This document shows, in pieces, positions 1 to 7,029 of a stretch of 32,804 bases of DNA. Source of the stretch: Photobacterium sp. TY1-4 (GTDB lineage Bacteria > Pseudomonadota > Gammaproteobacteria > Enterobacterales > Vibrionaceae). Under the pieces are notes generated by a model. It saw only the letters and a list, made by a program, of their open reading frames with translations. It did no database searches and was not told the DNA's origin. The stretch covers positions 1 through 32,804 of the forward strand of contig NZ_CP099737.1 in assembly GCF_025398175.1 (NCBI RefSeq), read 5' to 3'. Both the position numbers and the translations under genes were made by a program. Each line of letters begins with the position of its first letter. The stretch's first letter is position 1.

Positions 1-1050
1 ATGACCGACAACAAGGACAAGCGCTTCCAGGTAACGACCGAAAATTCCCGTGAGTTGCCGAACCAGTTTTTCAAAAAGAGCCATGAGCTGATCTTCAGCC
101 AGCTCGGGCTGACGGCCCGGGAGCACGACATGATGGCGCTGTTCCTCTCCCGCCTGCACCGGGAGCACTGGACCGATTTCCTGGAAAAGCGCGATATCCA
201 TGCCCCCCAGTACACCTTCCATATCGATGTGTTGAAAGATTGGTTCGGGTTGTCGTCCAAGCAGCTTTACCCGACGCTGCGCCCGGTCGCCGAGCGCCTG
301 GCCGGTCGTAAGGTCGGGCTGGAGAACGAGGAAGCCGAGGAATTCGATTTCATCCCGCTGTTTGCCCGGGTGAAATACTCTCAGGGGTCGCTGACCATTG
401 TTCCGAACAGCGAGTTGATCAATGCCTACGTCGATTATTCCGCCGGCCACGCCCAGATTAACCACCATGCCTTCCGTAGCCTCAAATCAGAGCACTCCAA
501 GCGCCTGTACACGCTCCTGTCGCGTTTTAAGGACAGCGGGACGCAATTGCACCCCCAACGCATAGAGGCGCTTCACGGCCTCTACGGGCTGCTTGACGAG
601 AAGGGAAAGCTGCTCAAGAAAAGCTACGGCCAGAACAAGGTGTTCATCGAGCGCTGTATCAAGAAACCGATCGAGGAAATGTCCCTGTGCGAGGAAGTTC
701 GCCGGGAGCTGGAATTTTTGCTTGATGAGAAAACCGGCAACTTCGGCTTTGCACCGGTGATGAACGGTCGGCGGATTGTGGCGGTTGAGTTCCTGTACCG
801 CTGGCGCAGCAGTGACAACCGGGCCGAGAAAGAAGCGCGGGAGAAACTGGCGCAGGAAACGGTACCTGACAATCCGATGCTGGCCCTGGCGCGCGAAGCC
901 TACCAGATCGTCATGGCCTGGCCGCTCGAGGGGAAGCTCAACGAGAAGCACCTGCTGGCAATTCAGTCGGTGGAAATGGGGATCATCACCCTGCCGGAAG
1001 ATATGCCGCTGAATGAGGCGTTCAGAACCCGGATGCAGCAGGCTGTTTGA
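1..1050 (+). CDS. repB: RepB/Rep_3-family plasmid replication initiator
   Basis: This 349-residue protein looks like a Rep_3 (RepB/RepA) initiator of iteron plasmids. Such proteins carry two winged-helix domains, bind iterons to open the origin, and repress their own gene as dimers. The N-terminal stretch (about residues 20-140, with GLTAREHDMM and KDWFGLSSKQLYPTLRPV) fits the first winged helix. Residues about 160-270 (SEHSKRLYTLLSRFK, then FGFAPVMNGRRIVAVEF) fit the second. The length is usual for the family, with a slightly long C-terminal tail. The strongest support is context: the end of the window holds 18-bp iterons and an inverted copy that would lie directly upstream of this ATG if the molecule is circular. 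The inverted copy is the expected autorepression site. The ATG at base 1 is taken as the start because the window was evidently cut there. Confidence 0.88.
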   Translation: MTDNKDKRFQVTTENSRELPNQFFKKSHELIFSQLGLTAREHDMMALFLSRLHREHWTDFLEKRDIHAPQYTFHIDVLKDWFGLSSKQLYPTLRPVAERLAGRKVGLENEEAEEFDFIPLFARVKYSQGSLTIVPNSELINAYVDYSAGHAQINHHAFRSLKSEHSKRLYTLLSRFKDSGTQLHPQRIEALHGLYGLLDEKGKLLKKSYGQNKVFIERCIKKPIEEMSLCEEVRRELEFLLDEKTGNFGFAPVMNGRRIVAVEFLYRWRSSDNRAEKEAREKLAQETVPDNPMLALAREAYQIVMAWPLEGKLNEKHLLAIQSVEMGIITLPEDMPLNEAFRTRMQQAV

Positions 1051-1165
1051 TAGTGGTGTAGCATTATCTGAAATCGCCTTTCCGAACTGAGGAAAAGTGT
1101 GTGGTATATCGGGGTATGCATTTTGTTCATATTCTTGATGTTTTTGATTGACATTTCTTGAAGGG

Positions 1166-1209
1166 AACCTTAATTTAATCAATTCAATTTAATTGATTAA
1201 ATTAAGGTT
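1166..1209. promoter_or_regulatory. Perfect 19-bp inverted repeat overlapping the ribosome-binding region of the next gene
   Basis: The arms AACCTTAATTTAATCAATT (1166-1184) and its exact reverse complement (1191-1209) are separated by six bases. The right arm ends five bases before the ATG at 1215 and contains the only plausible ribosome-binding purines (AAGG). It could be a DNA operator for autoregulation by the HTH-like protein it precedes, or an RNA hairpin that hides the start region. The sequence alone cannot separate these two readings. Confidence 0.7.
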
Positions 1210-1214
1210 TCGGT

Positions 1215-1493
1215 ATGTCTAAAAATCTAGAAAAAGCCATGAAACATATAGCGATGGCTCAGAAAGAGCTTGTAAGTACAGTTGCTAGCCAAGGAAAAAA
1301 AATTGAGACGCATGATAAGATTCTTCAAAGTCAAGGTGAATCAATCGCAAAGCTTGAAAAACAAGTTTTAGAATTTAGAAATGCTGCTATTCAGGCTGAA
1401 GTTAAATCTGGCGAAAGAACCGATGTGGTCGCAAAAAGATACAATCTTTCCCCTTCAAGGATTTCACAGATTGCACCGAGGAATACCCATTAA
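1215..1493 (+). CDS. Small coiled-coil protein with C-terminal HTH-like segment
   Basis: This is a 92-residue protein of unknown function. Residues about 5-60 are rich in K, E and Q with heptad-like spacing, which suggests a coiled coil. Residues about 66-90 (ERTDVVAKRYNLSPSRISQI) read like a helix-turn-helix in which a turn separates KRYNLS from the recognition-type helix SRISQI. A small dimeric DNA-binding protein is therefore plausible. The start is fixed by the long inverted repeat ending five bases upstream. A hairpin terminator follows the stop codon, so the gene is probably a single transcription unit. It sits at the start of an AT-rich block that differs from rep, which suggests separate acquisition. 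I cannot name the family. Confidence 0.65.
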   Translation: MSKNLEKAMKHIAMAQKELVSTVASQGKKIETHDKILQSQGESIAKLEKQVLEFRNAAIQAEVKSGERTDVVAKRYNLSPSRISQIAPRNTH

Positions 1494-1504
1494 TCTAATG
1501 TAAA

Positions 1505-1527
1505 AAAGGCCGCTCTATACGGCCTTT
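1505..1527 (+). terminator. Rho-independent terminator after the coiled-coil gene
   Basis: An 8-bp stem (AAAGGCCG/CGGCCTTT, 1505-1512 and 1520-1527) with a 7-base loop begins 12 bases after the stop codon at 1493. It is followed by TTTACTGTTT-like DNA and preceded by a run of A, so it could work in both directions. Confidence 0.65.
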
Positions 1528-1813
1528 ACTGTTTCAGTGTTATAGCGTTATTGTGGTGATAAAGTATCTGCGTTTTATTTTATAAATTATTGACCTATAA
1601 TCTGTAGAGCGTTTGTAAAACAGTGATTCGCTGAGTTGGTTGGTCAAAAACAGCCACATTGTGTAGTAGTGGATTTAGTTTGTTTGGCTGAAACTGGAAG
1701 GGGTATCAGTAGAGTTTCTACTACCCGTATACTGCGATACTCTATATAAAAAATTATTATCAATGTTTACAATGGCGATGTTATAAAAAGTAATTATTTA
1801 ATATTCCTGGTAT
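1528..1813. other. AT-rich intergenic stretch
   Basis: There are about 290 bases of AT-rich DNA with no convincing reading frame. It has short direct and mirror-like sequence (TACTAC, GATACTCTATATA) but no clear element ends. It probably holds the promoter side of flanking accessory genes or is decayed insertion DNA. Confidence 0.4.
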
Positions 1814-2119
1814 TTAAAGGTAATAGTCAATAATTATATTTGTTTTTTTATCATCATTTTTACACCAATAGTCATAAATTGTTAGGCACACTTTTGAGTG
1901 ATTATCGCCTAATTTAGATCGCATAAATAGTGTGAAATTTTCGGCAAACTCTGAACTGGCTCCATTTTCAATAATCCCTTTATTTGTGTGGTACCAAGAG
2001 CCACCATGCTTTGTCGCTATTTCGATATACTGTCGCAATTTGGTTAAAGGAATCAACTGATTACTAATATTTATTATCACTTGTAAAATATACCATTTAA
2101 AATATGAAAGAAAGACCAT
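1814..2119 (-). CDS. Hypothetical small AT-rich protein
   Basis: This open frame of 101 codons starts at an ATG at 2119. The product is not recognised. It begins with a hydrophobic stretch (VFLSYFKWYILQVIINI) and continues with a mixed polar segment containing KHGGSWYHTNKG and CLTIYDYWCKNDDKK. There is no strong ribosome-binding site in front of the ATG; an internal start is possible. The AT-rich composition matches the block 1.1-2.7 kb, so it may be a recently acquired small gene or a chance frame in AT-rich DNA. I place it as doubtful. Confidence 0.35.
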   Translation of the reverse strand: MVFLSYFKWYILQVIINISNQLIPLTKLRQYIEIATKHGGSWYHTNKGIIENGASSEFAENFTLFMRSKLGDNHSKVCLTIYDYWCKNDDKKTNIIIDYYL

Positions 2120-2151
2120 TGTAAAATGGACTTTCTTATTATATCTACTTG

Positions 2152-2511
2152 TTATTGTCTAATGTATATAGCCTTGTTATCACTAGTTTTACTATGGTGT
2201 TTTGCTATTCCCATCTCTTCTACTTTTTTTCTGAAAGTTCTGCCAAATACTCTGGGTTGCTTAACTTTAGACCAGTGTTCTTCAAATAAAGAATGGAAAA
2301 TGAATTGAGTTCCTTTTTCTAGGTCCTCGGCCATTTTTAACGCTTTTTTTAAAAGTTGATCCTGGTCAGGAAATTCGACTTCAGATTCTTGAGATATATG
2401 CTGATATAGGATGTCCTGGATGTATGTTATTAGCCCTTCTTCCGGTTTATTTGGAGAGTTTAATAATAGAGATAATGTTTCTTCATCCAGAGGTAGTTGG
2501 ACTGTAATCAT
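2152..2511 (-). CDS. DUF1413-like small protein
   Basis: The chosen start is the ATG at 2511, which follows AAAGGAACAAAAA, a good ribosome-binding site. The frame is open further upstream to 2604, but that part looks like non-coding sequence. The resulting protein has about 119 residues. The N-terminus (MITVQLPLDEETLSLLL) resembles the beta-strand and helix of small regulators. The C-terminal half contains FIFHSLFEEHWSKV followed by RVFGRTFRKKVEEM, which fits the pattern of DUF1413, a small domain found in proteins encoded by mobile DNA (a loop ending in W, then xGRxFxxxVE). The function of that family is not established. It lies in the AT-rich block and is read away from the exported protein at 2704. 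Confidence 0.6.
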   Translation of the reverse strand: MITVQLPLDEETLSLLLNSPNKPEEGLITYIQDILYQHISQESEVEFPDQDQLLKKALKMAEDLEKGTQFIFHSLFEEHWSKVKQPRVFGRTFRKKVEEMGIAKHHSKTSDNKAIYIRQ

Positions 2512-2703
2512 TTTTTGTTCCTTTGAGGTCTTATAGATTGAGTATAGATTCCTATAGAAAGTCATAGATGTCAATAGAATTTGCATAGAAATATGTTCTA
2601 TCATTGGGTCGTACGCTTTGATATTGTGCGCATGGTCGCATAGTTGTTTCTTGGTTTTGTGTCCTCCAGGTCAATCTTGGATATTGAATGACTAGGAGGA
2701 CTT

Positions 2704-3069
2704 ATGTTCAGAAGATTCATTGTTATTTGGTTTTTGTCATTGATGCTGATGTCGCCTTACGCCTCAGCATGGACTGGCTTGTCTGCTGGTAAGCTACTGG
2801 CGATTAGTGAGCAAGGGGATCGGGGATTTGATATTTCGATGCTTTACATTATGGGTTTGGCTGATGGTGTCGAAAGTCAGATGGTCATTTTTAAAGGCAA
2901 GGAATGCCGCCAAAGCGAAGATATTAGCAACCAGGAAATTGCCCGGAAGGTCATTACCAGGATGCGAGATCTCGATGCCGTGGATGAGCCAGCAGGGAAA
3001 GTGGCTTTGAATGCTTATCTGTCGGAGTTCTGTCAGGAAGCCATGATCACCGCCGATATTGATATGTAA
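2704..3069 (+). CDS. Exported small protein, possibly Rap1a/Tai-like
   Basis: This 121-residue protein starts at an ATG preceded by an excellent AGGAGG (2694-2699). Residues 1-22 form a clear signal peptide (basic start, then FIVIWFLSLMLM, then a YASA-W cleavage-like site), so the product should reach the periplasm. The mature part holds one cysteine near the middle (GKECRQ) and another near the end (SEFCQE), and a helical layout with MLYIMGLADGV. This recalls the Rap1a/Tai domain, a family of small exported proteins that includes type VI secretion immunity proteins. The match is by pattern only. No toxin gene is adjacent, so an immunity role is not supported by context. Confidence 0.6.
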   Translation: MFRRFIVIWFLSLMLMSPYASAWTGLSAGKLLAISEQGDRGFDISMLYIMGLADGVESQMVIFKGKECRQSEDISNQEIARKVITRMRDLDAVDEPAGKVALNAYLSEFCQEAMITADIDM

Positions 3070-3078
3070 CGCATGATT

Positions 3079-3119
3079 GTTACGTAACTTGCGCAATATA
3101 AATAACTTACGTAAGTTAT
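3079..3119. promoter_or_regulatory. Plasmid-wide palindrome, copy 1 (upstream of serine recombinase)
   Basis: A perfect TAACTTACGTAAGTTA lies at 3103-3118, extended to an 18-bp palindrome at 3102-3119. A partial copy, GTTACGTAACTTGCG, lies at 3079-3093. The same 16-mer recurs at four other intergenic sites in the window, one of them in the parA promoter. It is a candidate binding site for a plasmid-encoded regulator or partition protein. Confidence 0.65.
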
Positions 3120-3132
3120 GCGGCTGTATTAA

Positions 3133-3156
3133 AAGAAGCCGCTGCAGCGGCTTCTT
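3133..3156. terminator. 24-bp perfect GC-rich palindrome
   Basis: A 10-bp stem starting AAGAAGCCGC with a TGCA loop forms a strong hairpin 21 bases before the recombinase ATG at 3178. It may terminate transcripts from 2704-3069, but it lacks a full T tail. It could equally be an operator or recombination half-site for the downstream recombinase. Confidence 0.45.
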
Positions 3157-3177
3157 GCTACAACCAGAGGGCATGGG

Positions 3178-3810
3178 ATGGCCAATTACGCTTACCTGCG
3201 AGTGTCGACCGACAGCCAGGACGTGCTGAACCAGAAACACGGGATCCTAGAGTATGCCAACAAAACCGGGTTGGCTGACCTGGTATTTGTTGAAGATTCG
3301 GTGTCCGGTGCCAAAAAGTGGCGGCAGCGAAAGCTGGGCGCGCTGCTCGAAGGCATGACAGAGGGAGATACCATCGTGTTTTCTGAAGTAACCCGGATGG
3401 CCCGTTCGGCGTTGCAGGTGCTGGAGATCCTCGAGCTGTGCATGGAGAAACAACTCCGGGTTTATATTGCCAAGCAGAACATGCAGCTCGATGGTTCGCT
3501 GCAATCGAAAATTATCGCCACCATGCTCGGCCTGGCCGGTGAGATCGAACGCGAGTTTATCCGGATGCGCACCAAGGAGGCCTTAGCGGCCAGGAAAGCG
3601 GCCGGCTATCAGCTGGGGCGACCGAAAGGGGAGGCCAAAACCCTCAAGCTTGATGCCAGGCGCGAGCAGATCGAGAAATACCTCGGGATGGGGTTGGGGA
3701 TCCGAGAAACCGCGCGATTGATCGATGCCGCGCCGAGCACCCTGAGTGACTATGTGAAGCGGCGGGGGTTAGGATTTTCGTCCGAAAAAGTAATGGGCGA
3801 AAAACTGTGA
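3178..3810 (+). CDS. Serine recombinase (resolvase/invertase family)
   Basis: This 210-residue small serine recombinase has the expected layout. The catalytic domain starts with YLRVSTDSQD, where Ser10 is the nucleophile. It continues with the family signature IVFSEVTRMARS, and the E-helix region ends in GEIEREFIRMRTKEAL. A Hin-like C-terminal HTH follows at about residues 160-195 (GIRETARLIDAAPSTLSDYVKRR). Length and motifs are normal for resolvases and invertases, so the enzyme is probably active. On a plasmid it could resolve dimers or invert a segment, but no clear crossover pair was found. The start ATG is at 3178, with AGAGGGCATGGG upstream. The 3' end overlaps the convergent membrane-protein gene by 42 bases. 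Confidence 0.88.
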   Translation: MANYAYLRVSTDSQDVLNQKHGILEYANKTGLADLVFVEDSVSGAKKWRQRKLGALLEGMTEGDTIVFSEVTRMARSALQVLEILELCMEKQLRVYIAKQNMQLDGSLQSKIIATMLGLAGEIEREFIRMRTKEALAARKAAGYQLGRPKGEAKTLKLDARREQIEKYLGMGLGIRETARLIDAAPSTLSDYVKRRGLGFSSEKVMGEKL

Positions 3811-4455
3811 AAGCAGGAGGTGTCCGTTCCCGCAAATGTATCGCCTGTAGGTACTGCCCGGCCTGGCTCCATCCGTGATTTTTTCAGCCCCGTGACCAGG
3901 CACATCCTGCCAGCACTCCCAGCACCATACTTGAGCGTGGTTTGCTGTGTGCAGGTCAGTCAGGGCCGCTTTGGCGTACCTGCTTTTCAGTGGCGCAGGG
4001 AATACGCCCGGAAGATCTGGGTCGGCGCTGTCCAGCCAGTGCAGGAAGGCATGGTCGTTGGCGTATTCGCTCTCTTCCGCGCCCATCTCCCTGAGTTTTG
4101 CCGCCAGGTGTTGTGGCCGTGTCGTGAAAGTCGCGTAGGTTCCTCGCTGCCGGTAGCTGACGGTTTCGCCGCAGGGAATCTCCCCGCGATAGATGCGCTC
4201 TCGTATCACGTTTAGGTTGCGATGCTCCTCTGCAAGTTGGTCTTTTGTGCTGTCTCCCCGGAAAATGTCTTCCGGGCACCGGAGATATTTCCGGCGCAAA
4301 CTCAGCGGCCAGAAAACAGCGCTCGTCCCCCAGGTAAACCAGATTTCCGATTTGTTGAATGCCCAGTCAAACTGGTCGAGGCGGGCATACATCACCCAGC
4401 CGAGCCAAGCTGACGCAATCGCCGAGATGGACAGGTAAACAAACAACAGGGTCAT
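3769..4455 (-). CDS. Membrane protein with C-terminal zinc-ribbon-like motif
   Basis: The start is placed at the ATG at 4455 because AAAGGAG lies just upstream; the frame is open 13 codons further back. The protein then has about 228 residues. Residues 1-26 form a membrane segment (LLFVYLSISAIASAWLGWVMY), and a second hydrophobic stretch follows around 43-60 (WFTWGTSAVFWPLSL). The remainder is soluble. Near the C-terminus there is C-W-E-C and, about 30 residues later, C-G-N-G-H. This suggests a metal-binding ribbon, which is unusual in such a membrane protein. The family is not recognised. It is convergent with the serine recombinase and overlaps its end by 42 bases. Confidence 0.6.
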   Translation of the reverse strand: MTLLFVYLSISAIASAWLGWVMYARLDQFDWAFNKSEIWFTWGTSAVFWPLSLRRKYLRCPEDIFRGDSTKDQLAEEHRNLNVIRERIYRGEIPCGETVSYRQRGTYATFTTRPQHLAAKLREMGAEESEYANDHAFLHWLDSADPDLPGVFPAPLKSRYAKAALTDLHTANHAQVWCWECWQDVPGHGAEKITDGARPGSTYRRYICGNGHLLLSQFFAHYFFGRKS

Positions 4456-4679
4456 GGCAGGGCTCCTTTCTTTAGCTTGTTGGATTATATGCACTCGATA
4501 GCTTTTGGTGAACGGGAAAACGATGTTTTCCGGGCAGGCGGAGACGGTTTTGGGAAAATCAAAAATTGTGCTCCCTCCCCCTCTGTTTGCCAGGCCTGGT
4601 ATCAGGGAATATTGATGGCGAAAACAAGTCTGGCCTGAGCAAGGTCAGAGTTAAGTCACTAACATGAAGGAGTTACAGC

Positions 4680-4766
4680 ATGTCCAAATCTCAAGGTGCC
4701 GGATGGCCAAGCAAAACAGGCGAAAAGTCAGGTGGCGGCAGGGATAATAACCCGCCTAAGCGCTAA
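4680..4766 (+). CDS. 28-residue small peptide gene
   Basis: A short frame starts at the ATG at 4680, preceded by the strong ribosome-binding site AAGGAG (4667-4672) at good spacing. It is followed by a hairpin terminator. The peptide is Gly- and Pro-rich, with WPSKTGEKSGGG and DNNPPKR. As far as I recall, very similar Trp-Pro-Ser-x-Thr-Gly...Gly-Gly-Gly-Arg peptides occur in other proteobacterial genomes, but the function is unknown. Its own ribosome-binding site and terminator argue that it is a real gene. Confidence 0.6.
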   Translation: MSKSQGAGWPSKTGEKSGGGRDNNPPKR

Positions 4767-4773
4767 CCTGTAT

Positions 4774-4797
4774 AAGCCGGCTTTCAGGAGCCGGCTT
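4774..4797. terminator. Bidirectional hairpin terminator between convergent genes
   Basis: A 9-bp stem (AAGCCGGCT at 4774-4782, AGCCGGCTT at 4789-4797) with a 6-base loop lies eight bases after the small peptide gene. It overlaps the last codons of the convergent 415-aa gene. The T tail is short. Confidence 0.6.
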
Positions 4798-6031
4798 TGT
4801 CCCAAATTTCTCGGCGATAATTCTGCCAGTATCGCGGATAGCTGGCGTAGGCTTTGTCCAGCAACTCAGCTGTGATCTCCTTGTCCTCGAGCAGCTGTTT
4901 GTGCAGCCGATCCATTCCGATAAAAAAGAATCCGATGAGTGCTAGGCTTCTGGCGATAATGGGGGTTTGGTCCTTGAAGCCGAACAAGCGGCTAATCATG
5001 GCCTCCAGGGTGTCCAGGCTCGGGTATTCATTTCCTTCCCGCCACTTTCGCAATTGCCGTTTTTGCGCTTCATGCTGAGTGACGTACTGCTCGTCAGCTT
5101 TTTGAAGGGGGATGTGCGTCGCTAGTTTGTAATCGCTCAGGGCGCTTCCGCCTTTCAGTGCGCAGGGATTCAGGCGTTCTTTCAATGTGTCGAGAAAACG
5201 ATTGAAAGGGGATGATTGTCCCTGACTCCCCGCCATACCGCAGAAAACCCCTTTCAGGTAAAGATCCGGAACCCGGTTCTGGATGACTTCGTCAAATTCG
5301 AGCCATGACCTCAGAATACCAACTTCGAGAGTTGCCATGAGGTGAAAGTAGAAATCCAATCGGTATTGGAGCAAGCTGACTGCGGCATGCCCGGGAATAG
5401 TGCTGCCGTCCTTCTTCTGCGCGATGGCAATTCCCTCTTGCAGCGCCTTGATCTCGTCGTCGTCGAGCAGGGTATGTCTGTTTGCTTCGTCGAAATAGAA
5501 CGCAAGGAACTCCGAGATTTCTTGGTTTTTTTCCCATTGCTCACGGCAGCGAATATTGAGCTGCTTGCTCTGTCGGCACCTTTTCTCGAGGAAGGCGATG
5601 CTGAGTGATAGCTCATCGTTTTCTTGATCTTCCCGCGCTTTCAGAGTGTGGATGGTTCCTAGCCACTTCCAGTAATTGTCATTTTCATAAACTGCCTCAG
5701 TCATGTCGCACAGTGAATCAAGCTGATTGAATAATTTGGGGTTCAGGCGAAAGAAAAAACGGAAAAATTTCTCGGCTGTCTTTTTTCCTACACCCTGCTG
5801 ACTGAGGTTGTCCAGCGAGCTGTCGGAAATTCCCGAGGAAACCTGCATGTGCTTTTCGGCGGCTTTGACCATCGTTCTGATGCTCGATGAAGGGGTGAAC
5901 AACTCGATGAAGCATGCTACCGCGGGCAAGAAGTAGTCTTTGTTGTATACAGCTTTCACTTGGAATTTTTCCACACCTTCCAGATAGCGTTCGCTGTCAA
6001 AGTTGTCCGCGTCTTTAGTCGAGGGTCTCAT
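4784..6031 (-). CDS. Unknown 415-residue protein next to vsr
   Basis: I do not recognise this protein. It begins with an acidic, soluble N-terminus. It includes a helix-hairpin-helix-like stretch LSQQGVGKKTAEKFFRFFF at about residues 75-95, a long Glu/Lys-rich helical middle, and a C-terminal segment RQLRKWREGNEYPSLDTLEAMISRLF that resembles the pattern of HTH proteins. One hydrophobic stretch near the end (ARSLALIGFFFIGM) could be buried or membrane-associated. The ATG at 6031 starts only 20 bases from the upstream open frame on the other strand. The most likely vsr start is further in, which leaves about 115 bases for divergent promoters. The neighbourhood (vsr, dcm, EcoRII) makes a role in defence or DNA repair possible but unproven. 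Confidence 0.65.
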   Translation of the reverse strand: MRPSTKDADNFDSERYLEGVEKFQVKAVYNKDYFLPAVACFIELFTPSSSIRTMVKAAEKHMQVSSGISDSSLDNLSQQGVGKKTAEKFFRFFFRLNPKLFNQLDSLCDMTEAVYENDNYWKWLGTIHTLKAREDQENDELSLSIAFLEKRCRQSKQLNIRCREQWEKNQEISEFLAFYFDEANRHTLLDDDEIKALQEGIAIAQKKDGSTIPGHAAVSLLQYRLDFYFHLMATLEVGILRSWLEFDEVIQNRVPDLYLKGVFCGMAGSQGQSSPFNRFLDTLKERLNPCALKGGSALSDYKLATHIPLQKADEQYVTQHEAQKRQLRKWREGNEYPSLDTLEAMISRLFGFKDQTPIIARSLALIGFFFIGMDRLHKQLLEDKEITAELLDKAYASYPRYWQNYRREIWDKAGS

Positions 6032-6147
6032 ATCTCTGTATTTAACTGCCGATGTTGGAAATGACTATAGTATCGGATGATTGGATCGGTGCGGTATGCC
6101 GGTTGTCTATATTGAGAGAGAGCCAACATCCGGGGAGATACGATGCG

Positions 6148-6627
6148 ATGCCGGATATGACCCTGTACCCTTCGAAAGATACCAAGCTCGAGCTGTATCT
6201 CAGGAGGCACCTCTTTGCGCGCGGGATGCGATACCGGCTTCACGACCGTCGGCTGAAAGGAACCCCCGATCTCGTGTTTCCGAAACACCAGGCCGTGATT
6301 TTTGTCCACGGTTGTTTCTGGCACGCTCATGCCGGATGCTCGGGTTTCAGGCTTCCCAAAAGCAACAGGAAATTCTGGGTTGCCAAGTTCAGGAGGAATC
6401 GCGAGCGGGATCGGCGAGCGTGTATTTGGCTGGAAGAGCATGGATGGCGCGTGCTGACTGTCTGGGAATGTGCCCTGAGGAGGCCCGTCTGCTTCACCTT
6501 TGATGAATTGTTGGACTTTGTCTTGTGCTGGCTGGCGGGGGGCTGCCATTCCTGCGAGATCAGGGGAGGGGAGCCGCTTCCTTCGCTAGTCATGGATATA
6601 GATTTACGTCAGTGTCGCAAGTTGTGA
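6148..6627 (+). CDS. vsr: Vsr-type very short patch repair endonuclease
   Basis: Vsr nicks DNA 5' of the T in T:G mismatches that arise when 5-methylcytosine at CCWGG deaminates, and so limits mutation by Dcm-type methylation. Counting from the ATG at 6148, the 159-residue protein has the expected residues: Asp41 in TPDLVF (catalytic Asp51 of the E. coli enzyme), Trp58, His59 and His61 in HGCFWHAH, Cys56 and Cys64 as zinc ligands, and WECAL near the end. The frame is open to 6052, but the start at 6148 has GGGGAG ten bases upstream and gives nearly the E. coli length (156). The N-terminus is shorter or more divergent than usual before SKDTK. The Dcm-type gene lies 1.4 kb downstream, on the opposite strand. 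Confidence 0.88.
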   Translation: MPDMTLYPSKDTKLELYLRRHLFARGMRYRLHDRRLKGTPDLVFPKHQAVIFVHGCFWHAHAGCSGFRLPKSNRKFWVAKFRRNRERDRRACIWLEEHGWRVLTVWECALRRPVCFTFDELLDFVLCWLAGGCHSCEIRGGEPLPSLVMDIDLRQCRKL

Positions 6628-6629
6628 GA

Positions 6630-6670
6630 GTTACGTAACTTGCGTAAGCTATGGGTGTTACATAACTTGT
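6630..6670. promoter_or_regulatory. Plasmid-wide palindrome, copy 2 (just after vsr)
   Basis: TAACTTGCGTAAGCTA at 6636-6651 matches the 16-mer with two mismatches. A palindromic GTTACGTAAC lies at 6630-6639 and a further partial copy, GTTACATAACTTG, ends near 6669. The leading GTTACGTAACTTGCG is shared exactly with the partial copy at 3079. Confidence 0.6.
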
Positions 6671-6930
6671 TCTCTGCCACCGATGATGCTGGATACAATG
6701 TGCAGCACCGCCTGTCCCCGGGTAATGTCGCCCTGCAAAGCGCCGCCCGTTTTCGCCCTCTGATGTTTCGCGGCCATCACGCTCAAGCGCCCTCGCGGTC
6801 AAACGTCATGCAGGCATCACACCGCCAGGGCAACGTCATGGCCGCAAAACCCGGGCTGAAAATGGCCGGATGCAGGGCCCTGAAAAGCTTTGTTACCAAC
6901 CCCATCCCCGGGCTCGGGGTATGGCTCAAA
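6671..6930. other. Intergenic DNA between vsr and the dif-like sites
   Basis: There are about 260 bases with no convincing gene. One plus-strand frame from about 6640 (TTG start) runs to a TAA inside the dif-like site at 6931. It has no ribosome-binding site or recognisable product, so I treat it as doubtful. Confidence 0.4.
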
Positions 6931-6958
6931 TTGTAACATAATGAAATTTATGCGAACT
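6931..6958 (-). other. dif-like XerC/XerD recombination site, left copy
   Basis: Read on the minus strand, the 28 bases fit the 11-6-11 layout of dif and plasmid dif sites: a XerC-type arm AGTTCGCATAA, a 6-base centre ATTTCA, and a XerD-type arm TTATGTTACAA. The inner half-site bases (GCATAA and TTATGTTA) agree with gammaproteobacterial dif. Confidence 0.6.
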
Positions 6959-7002
6959 TGCTACGCCGCGATCGCCAGGCAAGCTGTCGGCGGCTGGGCA
7001 AA

Positions 7003-7029
7003 TTCAGGCATAAAAGCATTATGTTAAAT
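7003..7029 (+). other. dif-like XerC/XerD recombination site, right copy
   Basis: On the plus strand TTCAGGCATAA is followed by a 5-base centre (AAGCA) and TTATGTTAAAT, which is identical to the E. coli dif XerD arm. The XerC arm is weaker and the centre is one base short, so this copy may be decayed. It is inverted relative to the copy at 6931-6958, with 44 bases between. Confidence 0.5.

Noticed and set aside
6640..6936. 98-codon gene after vsr
   Set aside because: It needs a TTG start without a ribosome-binding site, and the frame ends inside a dif-like site. I see no recognisable product.
6931..7029. Integron attC site
   Set aside because: The long imperfect inverted repeat looks like attC at first, but the arms fit the XerC/XerD 11-6-11 pattern and the RYYYAAC/GTTRRRY core sites of attC are not both present. 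No integrase is in the window.
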